From Actinopolymorpha alba DSM 45243 (GTDB lineage Bacteria > Actinomycetota > Actinomycetes > Propionibacteriales > Actinopolymorphaceae): DNA of 64,000 bases. The notes under the pieces were generated by a model, which worked only from the letters and a program-made list of their open reading frames with translations, made no database searches and was not told the origin of the DNA. A program made the translations under genes and the position numbers. Positions 41,980 through 49,532 of the stretch are shown in pieces. Numbering within the stretch: position 1 is the stretch's first letter; each line of letters begins with the position of its first letter. The stretch is from assembly GCF_000373925.1 (NCBI RefSeq), contig NZ_KB892763.1, positions 1 to 64,000 on the forward strand. The letters are read 5' to 3'.

Positions 41980-43893
41980 ATGAAGCGCCGGATGGCCGTC
42001 AGATGGACGTTCGTGGTTGTTGGTGCGCTCGCCGCCGCGGCATGTGCCGGACCCGATGGCCCGCCGAAGGAAGCGAGCGACGCAGCGCAGGCGTTCGCCC
42101 GCGCGTGGTCCGCCGGCAAGGCCAGCACTGCGGTTGACAGTCGTACGTCCAAAGTGGCCAAGGCGACGCTCGCCGAGGTCACCACCGAGTTGGTGATCCG
42201 GCGCACGACGGTGCGGACGCGGGGTGAGCTGACCTGTCTCGACGGCGACCAGGCCGACCAGCTCAACGACGGCCGCAGGGTCTGCCGGCAAGGGATCGCT
42301 GTCTCCCACGACCTTGCCGGGCTCGGCACCTGGCGCTACGCCTCGACCGCTGAGGTCCGCGAAGACAGCGAGGGCCGCTGGAAGGTCTGGTGGGCGCCGG
42401 CGACGTTCCATCCCCAGCTCACGGACGCGACCAAGCTCGACCGCACCCGAGAGCTTCCGGAGCGCGCGCCCATCCTCGACCAGCAGGGCGAGCCGCTCAC
42501 GCAGGAGCTTCCGGTCGTTCGGGTGGGTGTGGAGCCAGGCAAGGTGCGGCCGGAGGTGACGTACTCCCGGCTGGCCTCGGTGCTGGGCATCGATCCCGGC
42601 AAGCTCCGCAGCCGCGCCGAGGCCGCTCCTCCCACGCAGTTCGTCGACGTCATCACGCTGCGGGAGGGCGCGTACGGCGAGATCCGGTCGGCGGTGGAAG
42701 GCATTCCCGGTGTGGTGACGCACAAGGACACCATGTCGCTCGCGCCGACCTCGACGTTCGCCCGTGCGGTGCTGGGCGTGGTGGGCCCGGCGACGGCCGA
42801 GTCCCTGAAGGACGCTGGACCGCTGGCGATGGAGAGCGACGAGATCGGAACCAGCGGGCTGCAGAAGGCCTACCAATCCCAGCTTGCGGGGACGCCCGGC
42901 GGCAGCATCGACGTGGTCGACCGTAAGAGCGGTACAAAGGTGCGCGAGGTCTTCCGGCTGGCGGCGCGGCCGGGGAAGCCGCTCAAGACCACCCTCGACA
43001 CCTCGCTTCAGGAGGCCGCCGAGAACGCGATCGAGTCCCAGGAGAAGCCGACCGCGCTCGTGGCGGTCCGGGCGAGCACCGGTGAGATCCTCGCGACCGC
43101 CAACGGCCCGGGAGTCACGTCGTACAACCGCGCGTTCGTGGGCAAGTACCCACCTGGTTCGACGTTCAAGGTCGTCTCGGTGGCGGCGCTGCTCGAGGGC
43201 GGCCTCCAGGTCGACGACCGGGTGTCCTGCCCGGCGGAGACCAACATCGGGGGCAAGCGGTTCAAGAACGCCTACAACACCTCGCTGCCCGACGGCCCGC
43301 TCCTCACGGCGTTCGCCCGCTCGTGCAACACCGCGCTCGTCCAACGGGCCGAGACTCTGGAGGGCTCCGCACTGGCCGCGATGGCTGACCGGTTCGGCAT
43401 CGGCGAGACCTGGAAGCTCGGGCTCCCGGCGTACTCCGGATCCGTCCCCGAGCCCCAGGACCTGGTTGACCGCGCCGCCAGCATGATCGGTCAGGGACGG
43501 GTCCTCCTGAGCCCGCTCGGCATGGCGATGGTGGCGGCCACCGTCGACTCCGGACAGCCGCGCACACCCGTGCTGCTGCCTGACGTCGCTCCCGGCCAGA
43601 AGGCAGGCGAGGTGCTGCCGGCCGACCTGGGGGACGACCTGCGCACTCTCATGCGGGCGGTCGTCGAGACCGGGTCTGCGAAGGCTCTGGACCTGCCCGG
43701 CGCGCAGCCGGTCTTCGCCAAGACGGGCACCGCGGAGTACGGCTCGGAGGACCCACCGCGCACGCACGCCTGGATGATCGGGTTCCGCGGCGACATCGCG
43801 TTCGCCGTCGTGATCGAGGACGGTGGCGGCGGCGGTCGCGACGCCGGGCCGGTCGCCCTGAGGTTCCTTCAGGAGTCCAGGTTCGTGCAGTGA
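41980..43893 (+). CDS. Penicillin-binding protein (class B, MecA-N/NTF2-bearing transpeptidase)
   Basis: Cross-links cell-wall peptides. The 637-residue product begins MKRRMAV with a hydrophobic segment (VVVGALAAAACAG) that could be a lipobox or anchor, followed by an NTF2-like MecA-N region (~35-150), the dimerisation domain, and the transpeptidase. Active-site motifs are all present: STFK with Ser394 and Lys397, SCN (448-450) and KTG (581-583). ATG 41980 is chosen, with GGGGG 6 bp upstream; ATG 41974 abuts it. It heads a compact run with polX, capA-like and rtcB (29, 13 and 14 bp gaps). Confidence 0.9.
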   Translation: MKRRMAVRWTFVVVGALAAAACAGPDGPPKEASDAAQAFARAWSAGKASTAVDSRTSKVAKATLAEVTTELVIRRTTVRTRGELTCLDGDQADQLNDGRRVCRQGIAVSHDLAGLGTWRYASTAEVREDSEGRWKVWWAPATFHPQLTDATKLDRTRELPERAPILDQQGEPLTQELPVVRVGVEPGKVRPEVTYSRLASVLGIDPGKLRSRAEAAPPTQFVDVITLREGAYGEIRSAVEGIPGVVTHKDTMSLAPTSTFARAVLGVVGPATAESLKDAGPLAMESDEIGTSGLQKAYQSQLAGTPGGSIDVVDRKSGTKVREVFRLAARPGKPLKTTLDTSLQEAAENAIESQEKPTALVAVRASTGEILATANGPGVTSYNRAFVGKYPPGSTFKVVSVAALLEGGLQVDDRVSCPAETNIGGKRFKNAYNTSLPDGPLLTAFARSCNTALVQRAETLEGSALAAMADRFGIGETWKLGLPAYSGSVPEPQDLVDRAASMIGQGRVLLSPLGMAMVAATVDSGQPRTPVLLPDVAPGQKAGEVLPADLGDDLRTLMRAVVETGSAKALDLPGAQPVFAKTGTAEYGSEDPPRTHAWMIGFRGDIAFAVVIEDGGGGGRDAGPVALRFLQESRFVQ

Positions 43894-43922
43894 GGGCTGG
43901 CCGTACCTCCTAGGCTGGACGT

Positions 43923-45647
43923 ATGGCCCGACCAAACGATGAGGTCGGTGCGCTGCTTCAGGAGTACGCCGACCTGGTTGCGATCACCGGCGGCGACGCC
44001 TACCGCGCGCGGGTCTACGAGAAGGCCGCACGGTCCGTCGCCGGCTATCACGCGGACGTGTCCACGCTGGATGCTGCCGGGCTCCGGCGGATCCCGAACG
44101 TCGGGACGTCCATTGCGGACAAGATCGTGGCATATTTCCGGACTGGCCACATCGATGTGGTCGAGGAACTCCGCGCGAAGATCCCGGCCGGCGTGCGCGA
44201 GCTCACCGCGATCCCGACGCTCGGCCCGCGCAAGGCGATGGTGTTGTACGACAAGCGCGGTATTTCTTCCGTGCCCGAGCTCCTGGCCGCGCTCGATGCG
44301 GGGAAACTGACGGGTCTCAAGGGGTTTGGTCCCAAGACCGAGGAGAATCTCCGGCACGGCATCGAACTCCTCCAGCAGATCGGCAGCCGCGTCCACATCA
44401 ATGTGGCGATGGAGGTGGCGGAGGGAATCGTCGCGGAGCTCTCGGCGGTGACCGGATGCGACCGGTGTACGTACGCGGGTTCCCTGCGGCGGATGCGGGA
44501 GACGATCGGCGACATCGACATTCTCGCCGCGTCCCGACATCCCCAGCGGCTGATGGAGACGCTGACCCACCTGGACGCTGTGTCGGAGGTCATCGCACAC
44601 GGCGAGACCAAGACGTCGGTGCGCACCACGCATGGCATGCAGGTCGATCTCAGGGTGGTGCGGCCGGAGGCCTGGGGTGCCGCCCTGCAGTACTTCACCG
44701 GATCCAAACCGCACAATGTGCGCACTCGGGAGATCGCGGTCCGGCAGAAGCTGAAGCTGTCGGAGTACGGCCTCTTCGAAGTCGGGAGCGGCAAGCTGAT
44801 CGTGTCGAAGTCCGAGGACGAGGTTTACGCCCGGCTCGGCCTGCCATGGATTCCGCCGCCACTGCGCGAGGATCGCGGTGAGATCGAGGCGGCGCTCGCG
44901 GGCGAGCTTCCGACCCTGGTCACCCAGCGGGACATCCGCGGCGACCTGCACACCCACACGAACCTCACCGACGGCGTGGCCTCACTCGGGGAGATGGTGG
45001 CCGCGGCGGCCGCGCGAGGCTATTCGTACTACGCGATCACCGACCACGCGCCGAACCTCTCCATGCAACGCATGACTGACGAAAAGATGCTGGCGCAGCG
45101 CGCGGAGGTCCGGGCGCTCGAGGGTCGCTACGGCAAGCTCAGGTTGCTCCACGGCACCGAGCTCAACATCGACCCCGACGGCGAGGTGGACTGGGGGCCG
45201 GAGTTCCTTGCTGGCTTCGACATCTGCGTCGCCTCGGTGCACTCGCACTTCACGCAGTCGCGGGACGAGATGACCAAGCGGTTGCTGCGGGCCTGTGAGA
45301 ATCCGTACGTCAACATCATCGGACACCCGACGGGACGGCTCATCGGCCAGCGCCCGCCGGTGGAGGCCGACCTCGACGCGGTGTTCAAGGCGTGTGCCCG
45401 GACGGGTACGGCGCTGGAGGTCAACGCCTTTCCCGATCGCCTTGATCTGAACGACGAATGCGTCCTGCGCGCGAAGCGGTACGGCGTGAAGTTCGCGATT
45501 GACACCGACGCGCACGCCGTCGCGCACCTGGACATGCTGAGGTACGGCATCGGCACCGCCCAGCGTGGCTGGCTCACTCGCGACGACGTGATCAACACCT
45601 GGCCGCTGCGCCGGCTCAAGGCGTTCCTGCGCAAAGGGCGGTCATAA
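43923..45647 (+). CDS. polX: Family X DNA polymerase/exonuclease
   Basis: A 574-residue repair polymerase. The N-terminal helix-hairpin-helix part (IPNVGTSIADKIVAYF, GLKGFGPKTEENL) binds DNA; GDIDILAAS and QVDLRVV hold the catalytic Asp trio. The C-terminal PHP domain (DLHTHTNLTDG and HYAPN-type YAITDHAPN) provides Mn-dependent 3'-5' exonuclease. The downstream CapA-like gene starts 13 bp after the stop. Confidence 0.94.
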   Translation: MARPNDEVGALLQEYADLVAITGGDAYRARVYEKAARSVAGYHADVSTLDAAGLRRIPNVGTSIADKIVAYFRTGHIDVVEELRAKIPAGVRELTAIPTLGPRKAMVLYDKRGISSVPELLAALDAGKLTGLKGFGPKTEENLRHGIELLQQIGSRVHINVAMEVAEGIVAELSAVTGCDRCTYAGSLRRMRETIGDIDILAASRHPQRLMETLTHLDAVSEVIAHGETKTSVRTTHGMQVDLRVVRPEAWGAALQYFTGSKPHNVRTREIAVRQKLKLSEYGLFEVGSGKLIVSKSEDEVYARLGLPWIPPPLREDRGEIEAALAGELPTLVTQRDIRGDLHTHTNLTDGVASLGEMVAAAAARGYSYYAITDHAPNLSMQRMTDEKMLAQRAEVRALEGRYGKLRLLHGTELNIDPDGEVDWGPEFLAGFDICVASVHSHFTQSRDEMTKRLLRACENPYVNIIGHPTGRLIGQRPPVEADLDAVFKACARTGTALEVNAFPDRLDLNDECVLRAKRYGVKFAIDTDAHAVAHLDMLRYGIGTAQRGWLTRDDVINTWPLRRLKAFLRKGRS

Positions 45648-45660
45648 GGGGCGATCCACG

Positions 45661-46659
45661 ATGGCGGTCACGCTAGGACTGGCTGGCGACACGATGCTCG
45701 GGCGCGAGGTGGCCGAACACCTGCGTGCCAAGGGACCGCACTCGGTGTTCGATCCGGGTGTGCGGGACGTCGCGGCCGAGGCCGATGTGGTCGTCCTCAA
45801 CCTCGAATGCTGCCTCTCAGATCGGGGTACGCAGTGGCCCGCGCCGGGGAAGCCGTTCTTCTTCCGTGCGCCTCCGATCGCGGCCGAGACCCTTGCCTGG
45901 TTGGGGGTTGACTGCGTGACGCTCGCCAACAACCACGCGCTCGACTTCAGTGAGCAAGCGCTGCTTGACACTGTTTCCCTCCTGTCGAAGGCCGGCATCG
46001 CCTGTGTGGGTGCGGGATCGGATGTGCACGCGGCTCGCCGGCCGGCGGTGCTGACGGCGCGCGGGACCCGGCTGGGCATCGTGGGGGTGACTGATCATCC
46101 GCTCGACTTCGCGGCCGGGGAGGGTCGCCCTGGGGTGGCGTACGCCGACCTGCGCGACGGTGTACCTCCGTGGCTGGTGGCGCTTGTCCGCGACCAGCGG
46201 GCGGAGGTCGACGAATTGCTGGTGACGCCTCACTGGGGGCCGAACATGACGTCGGCGCCGTTGCCCTATCTGCGGTCCGCCGCCTCGGTGTTGCTGGCCG
46301 CTGGCGCGACCCTGATCGCGGGACATTCCGCGCATGTCTTCCATGGTGTCGCGGACTCGGTGATTTTCGACCTCGGTGATTTCGTCGACGACTACCGAGT
46401 GGATCCCTACCTGCGTAACGATCTCGGGATCTTCGTACTCCTCACCCTCGACGGTCCGCGGCCCCGGGTCCTGCGGGTGGTGCCGCTGGCGCTGGAGTAC
46501 TGCTTCACCCGGCTGGCGCGCCCGTCCGAGTACACCTGGGTCCGCGACCGGTTCGTCGCCGCCTGCCAGGCGCTGGACCCCGACCTCGAGGTGAGCGATG
46601 AGGGCGATCACCTCCGCGTCGAGGTGCCGAGGCCTGGCCCGGTGGCGGGCGCGGCGTAG
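45661..46659 (+). CDS. CapA-like metallophosphoesterase, cytosolic
   Basis: A 332-residue protein of the CapA (poly-gamma-glutamate capsule) calcineurin-like family. [13 protein letters not shown] is the metal-1 loop, NLECCLS the second, [11 protein letters not shown] the NH signature, [10 protein letters not shown] and AGHSAHVF the later His ligands. Unlike capsule CapA it lacks a signal or membrane anchor, starting directly at the fold. It sits between polX and rtcB with 13- and 14-bp gaps, so a nucleic-acid or phosphate-ester substrate in the cytosol is plausible but unproven. Confidence 0.85.
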   Translation: MAVTLGLAGDTMLGREVAEHLRAKGPHSVFDPGVRDVAAEADVVVLNLECCLSDRGTQWPAPGKPFFFRAPPIAAETLAWLGVDCVTLANNHALDFSEQALLDTVSLLSKAGIACVGAGSDVHAARRPAVLTARGTRLGIVGVTDHPLDFAAGEGRPGVAYADLRDGVPPWLVALVRDQRAEVDELLVTPHWGPNMTSAPLPYLRSAASVLLAAGATLIAGHSAHVFHGVADSVIFDLGDFVDDYRVDPYLRNDLGIFVLLTLDGPRPRVLRVVPLALEYCFTRLARPSEYTWVRDRFVAACQALDPDLEVSDEGDHLRVEVPRPGPVAGAA

Positions 46660-46673
46660 GCGGGAGACCGGCG

Positions 46674-48104
46674 ATGAAACTGATCGAGGAGTCGGCGTAC
46701 CGCTTCCGGATCGAGCGGACCGGCAGCATGCGCGTGCCCGGCATTGTTTTCGCGTCCCACGCGCTGCTTCCCTCACCTGGCGAGGACCAGGCGCTGCAGC
46801 AGGTCGTGAATGTGGCAACGCTCCCAGGAATCAGGTCCGCTTCGTATGCCATGCCAGACATGCACTGGGGTTACGGTTTCCCGATCGGCGGCGTCGCGGC
46901 GACCGATGTGGCGCAGGGCGGTGTCGTATCTCCGGGCGGGGTGGGGTTCGACATCTCCTGCGGCGTCCGCCTGTATGCCGCCACTGACCTCGACCAGGCT
47001 CAGCTTGCGCCCATGCTTGACATGGTGATGGACGGGTTGGGCATGGCCACGCCGCGCGGGATGGGAAAGGGCGCCGTGTGGAGCCTTGCTGGACGCGATC
47101 AGCTTGACGAGGTGCTCGTCGGTGGTTCGCGGTACGCCGTCGCGCAGGGACACGGGGTGGCCCGTGACCTTGAACGCTGCGAGGACGGCGGGGCGGTCGA
47201 GGATGCGAATCCCAGCCAGGTGAGCGAACGCGCTGTCAATCGTGGCTTGCACCAGGTCGGGAGCCTCGGGTCGGGCAACCATTTCCTGGAGGTCCAGGTC
47301 GTCGACAAGGTGCTGGACGCGAGGGTGGCATCGGCGTACGGGCTCACAATGGGCCAGGTCTGCGTGATGATCCATTGCGGCTCCCGTGGGCTCGGGCACC
47401 AGATCTGCTCCGATCACGTCCGCACGATGGAGAAGGTGATGCGGGCGTACGCGATCGAGGTTCCCGACCGGCAACTCGCCTGCGTGCCGGTCGAAGCGCC
47501 CGAAGGGGTGGCGTATCTCGGTGCGATGGCCGCGGCGGCCAACTACGCGCGTGCCAACCGGCAGTTGCTGGGTGAGGCCGCGCGCCGGGTTTTCGAACGA
47601 GTCACCGGGCAGGGCCTTGATCTGGTGTACGACATCTCGCACAATCTCGCCAAAATCGAGACCCACGACGTGGACGGGGAACGCCGCCGGCTCTGTGTCC
47701 ATCGCAAGGGCGCGACCCGGGCGCTACCGCCGCGCCACGTCGACCTGCCGGCGGACCTGGTGGAGATTCCAGGCGTCGGGCAGCCGGTGTTGATCCCGGG
47801 TTCGATGGGCACCGCGTCGTACGTCCTCACCGGCGTGGAGGACGCGCCGGCGTTCGCGTCAACCTGCCATGGCGCGGGCCGGACGTTGTCGCGGCACAAG
47901 GCCGTCCGGGTGGTGAAGGGGGAGGCCCTGAAACGACGGCTCGAGGCGCAGGGCATCGCGGTGCGGGGCGCGTCGTGGCGAGGGCTGGCGGAGGAGACAC
48001 CTGAGGCATACAAGGACATTGAGGCGGTGATCGAGGCGGCCGAGGGCGCTGGTCTCGCGCGGCCGGTCGCGCGGCTGCGGCCGATCGGTGTGGTCAAGGG
48101 GTGA
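46674..48104 (+). CDS. rtcB: RNA-splicing ligase RtcB
   Basis: Joins RNA 2',3'-cyclic phosphate or 3'-phosphate ends to 5'-OH ends using GTP and Mn. The 476-residue product has [18 protein letters not shown], the Cys metal ligand in [26 protein letters not shown], and [17 protein letters not shown] carries the guanylated His near residue 402. Full length for the family. Archease, its activator, lies convergently 119 bp away. Confidence 0.95.
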   Translation: MKLIEESAYRFRIERTGSMRVPGIVFASHALLPSPGEDQALQQVVNVATLPGIRSASYAMPDMHWGYGFPIGGVAATDVAQGGVVSPGGVGFDISCGVRLYAATDLDQAQLAPMLDMVMDGLGMATPRGMGKGAVWSLAGRDQLDEVLVGGSRYAVAQGHGVARDLERCEDGGAVEDANPSQVSERAVNRGLHQVGSLGSGNHFLEVQVVDKVLDARVASAYGLTMGQVCVMIHCGSRGLGHQICSDHVRTMEKVMRAYAIEVPDRQLACVPVEAPEGVAYLGAMAAAANYARANRQLLGEAARRVFERVTGQGLDLVYDISHNLAKIETHDVDGERRRLCVHRKGATRALPPRHVDLPADLVEIPGVGQPVLIPGSMGTASYVLTGVEDAPAFASTCHGAGRTLSRHKAVRVVKGEALKRRLEAQGIAVRGASWRGLAEETPEAYKDIEAVIEAAEGAGLARPVARLRPIGVVKG

Positions 48105-48123
48105 GGGAGGTCCGGGCGGAGTT

Positions 48124-48225
48124 GGCCGGCTCGGGAGGTCTGAGTGTGGGCCACGGCCGGCTCGGGAGGTCTGAGTGTGGGCCACGGCCGGCTCGGGAGG
48201 TCTGGGTGTGGGCCACGGCCGGCTC
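48124..48225. repeat. 31-bp tandem repeat between rtcB and archease
   Basis: Three full and one partial copy start at 48124, 48155, 48186 and 48217 (unit begins GGCCGGCTCGGGAGGTCTG and ends GTGGGCCAC). Copy 2 is exact, copy 3 differs at one base. The last partial copy overlaps the archease stop codon. No flanking spacers, so it is not a CRISPR array. Confidence 0.92.
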
Positions 48226-48637
48226 AGACGTCGAGGGTGACGCTGCAGAACCACCCGTCGGGCCGATCGTCGAAGCGCAGGCCATGCAGCGAAACCGCCT
48301 TGGGTACGGCGCCGACCAGCTCGAGCTGGTCGATGCCGGTGACGTCGAAGTGGACGTCGTACCCCTCCTCGGCGGGGTCGAGCCTGGCGCGGAGCGGGAT
48401 GACGTCGGCGGTGTCCATGAGGTAGATGACCTCGCTGAGTACGGTGACCAGGAGATCCTCGTCGGTGTCCTCGCTGACCTCGAATGAGGCGCTGTCGGTC
48501 TGCTCTGCCGTACTCAGGTCGACGAACGCCTCGACCATCGCGGTGACCGCTTCGGTCACACAGGACTCACGCGTCGGTGCCCACGCTTCGATCCGGGTGT
48601 CGGCCGTGTGGGGCACGCTCCGGTGTCCGGCCCGCAT
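48224..48637 (-). CDS. Archease
   Basis: A 137-residue activator that speeds RtcB guanylation. PHTADTRIEAWAPTRESC holds the N-terminal Asp/His metal-site block, AMVEAFVD follows, and DLLVTVLSEVIYLMDTADVI and DVTGIDQLELVGAVPKAVS match the family. ATG 48637 is preceded by GGAGGA; the longer frame to 48799 is not needed. Convergent with rtcB, its functional partner. Confidence 0.9.
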   Translation of the reverse strand: MRAGHRSVPHTADTRIEAWAPTRESCVTEAVTAMVEAFVDLSTAEQTDSASFEVSEDTDEDLLVTVLSEVIYLMDTADVIPLRARLDPAEEGYDVHFDVTGIDQLELVGAVPKAVSLHGLRFDDRPDGWFCSVTLDV

Positions 48638-48795
48638 GGCGGTGATTCCTCCTCTCTCATACCGTACGCCTACACCTGGGCGGTGGGGACTTCCGCAGCG
48701 CGGGAGCACGGGGCGGCACGCGGCGGCGAGAGGGCGGCGCGGATGGCCACCCCGGGCTTGATCACGCATGACGGCAGGCCCGATCGCCCTCACTT

Positions 48796-48957
48796 TCAAA
48801 GGTTTCGAGCCTGCCGGTTTGTTTGTTCCCCCACCTCAAACCCGTTACAGGCGTTCCGATCGACAGGAGCGAGCGCGGCCACCAACTCCGGGCCGGGAAG
48901 CATGTCGCCAAACCCGGGCGGGAGCGGTGAGATCCGCACACCATCGCCGTCGCTCAT
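48796..48957 (-). pseudogene. DUF222/HNH (13E12-type) gene remnant
   Basis: A 53-codon frame from ATG 48957 to TGA 48796. The stretch LPGPELVAALAPVDRNACNG strongly resembles the N-terminal region of DUF222-HNH endonuclease-family proteins, which continue for several hundred residues. Here the frame breaks after ~45 matching residues, and no HNH part is found nearby. No ribosome-binding site is visible. I judge it a truncated copy of this multicopy actinobacterial family. Confidence 0.55.
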
Positions 48958-49008
48958 GCGTTCGAGGCTAGCCGATCACGATCATGGCTCGCAACCGGCG
49001 ATGGCCAT

Positions 49009-49036
49009 CGGAACGCCTTATTTTCAAGGCGTTCCG
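49009..49036. repeat. 11-bp perfect hairpin
   Basis: CGGAACGCCTT and AAGGCGTTCCG close the AT-rich loop ATTTTC. It lies 52 bp upstream of the DUF222-like remnant's start, outside it. Confidence 0.75.
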
Positions 49037-49068
49037 AGCCCAGCAGGGCCGAATGCAGGTGCGTTCGT

Positions 49069-49120
49069 AAGACTGTGGAAACTCCGGGGTGTTATAGCAC
49101 CCCGGAGTTTCCACAATCTT
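49069..49120. repeat. Intact dispersed hairpin element
   Basis: Perfect 17-bp arms 49075-49091 and 49098-49114 (GTGGAAACTCCGGGGTG) enclose the loop TTATAG; the stem extends to 23 bp with one mismatch. A decayed relative lies at 41771-41813. Confidence 0.85.
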
Positions 49121-49151
49121 CGCAACGGGTTCAGGGCTGGCGAGCCTGACC

Positions 49152-49400
49152 GTGTCCCGGGCGCGCACACCAGCAGGTTCGTACTCGGCCTCAGCACGTC
49201 GCTTGCCGCGGTGGTCGAAGGGGGCCTGGGCCTACGAACGCCCGTTGTCGGTGCTGCGCGAACACCTCGAGGGCCCCGACGCGCCGGATCCGATTCTGGA
49301 ACTCGCCGGGGAGTCGCCAGCTGAGCCAAGCCCGCACGATCCGACAGCCCGGGCGGTGCCCATTCTCCGTCGACGCCACGGGGTCAAGCTGGGAGGATGA
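49152..49400 (+). pseudogene. Possible coding remnant, unidentified
   Basis: A frame with codon use like the neighbouring genes ends at 49400. Its C-terminal part (LSVLREHLEGPDAPDPILEL and after) looks like a natural protein ending, while the beginning does not look coding. It may be the 3' end of a lost gene. No family recognised. Confidence 0.25.
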
Positions 49401-49532
49401 GCCGGTGCAGGCGGACGGGCTCTCGACGATGGTGGAGTCGACGTTTCCGTTTGATCCACCCGGCCGGACTCCTTCGGTCAGGAGGAGAGATGCGCCACTC
49501 GCCGAGGTTCCACAGGTGCAACCAGGACTCAG

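Larger units (their letters stand above)
48638..49532. other. 895-bp region of remnants and hairpins
   Basis: No full gene is present. It contains a DUF222-like remnant, two perfect hairpins, one possibly coding stretch (49152-49400) and a strong GGAGG at 49481-49485 followed by a 46-codon frame (49490) that runs into the acylase gene in another frame. It looks like a site where genes were lost. Confidence 0.5.

Noticed and set aside
48124-48225. Possible CRISPR array
   Set aside because: The 31-bp units are directly abutting with no spacers and no cas genes are present.
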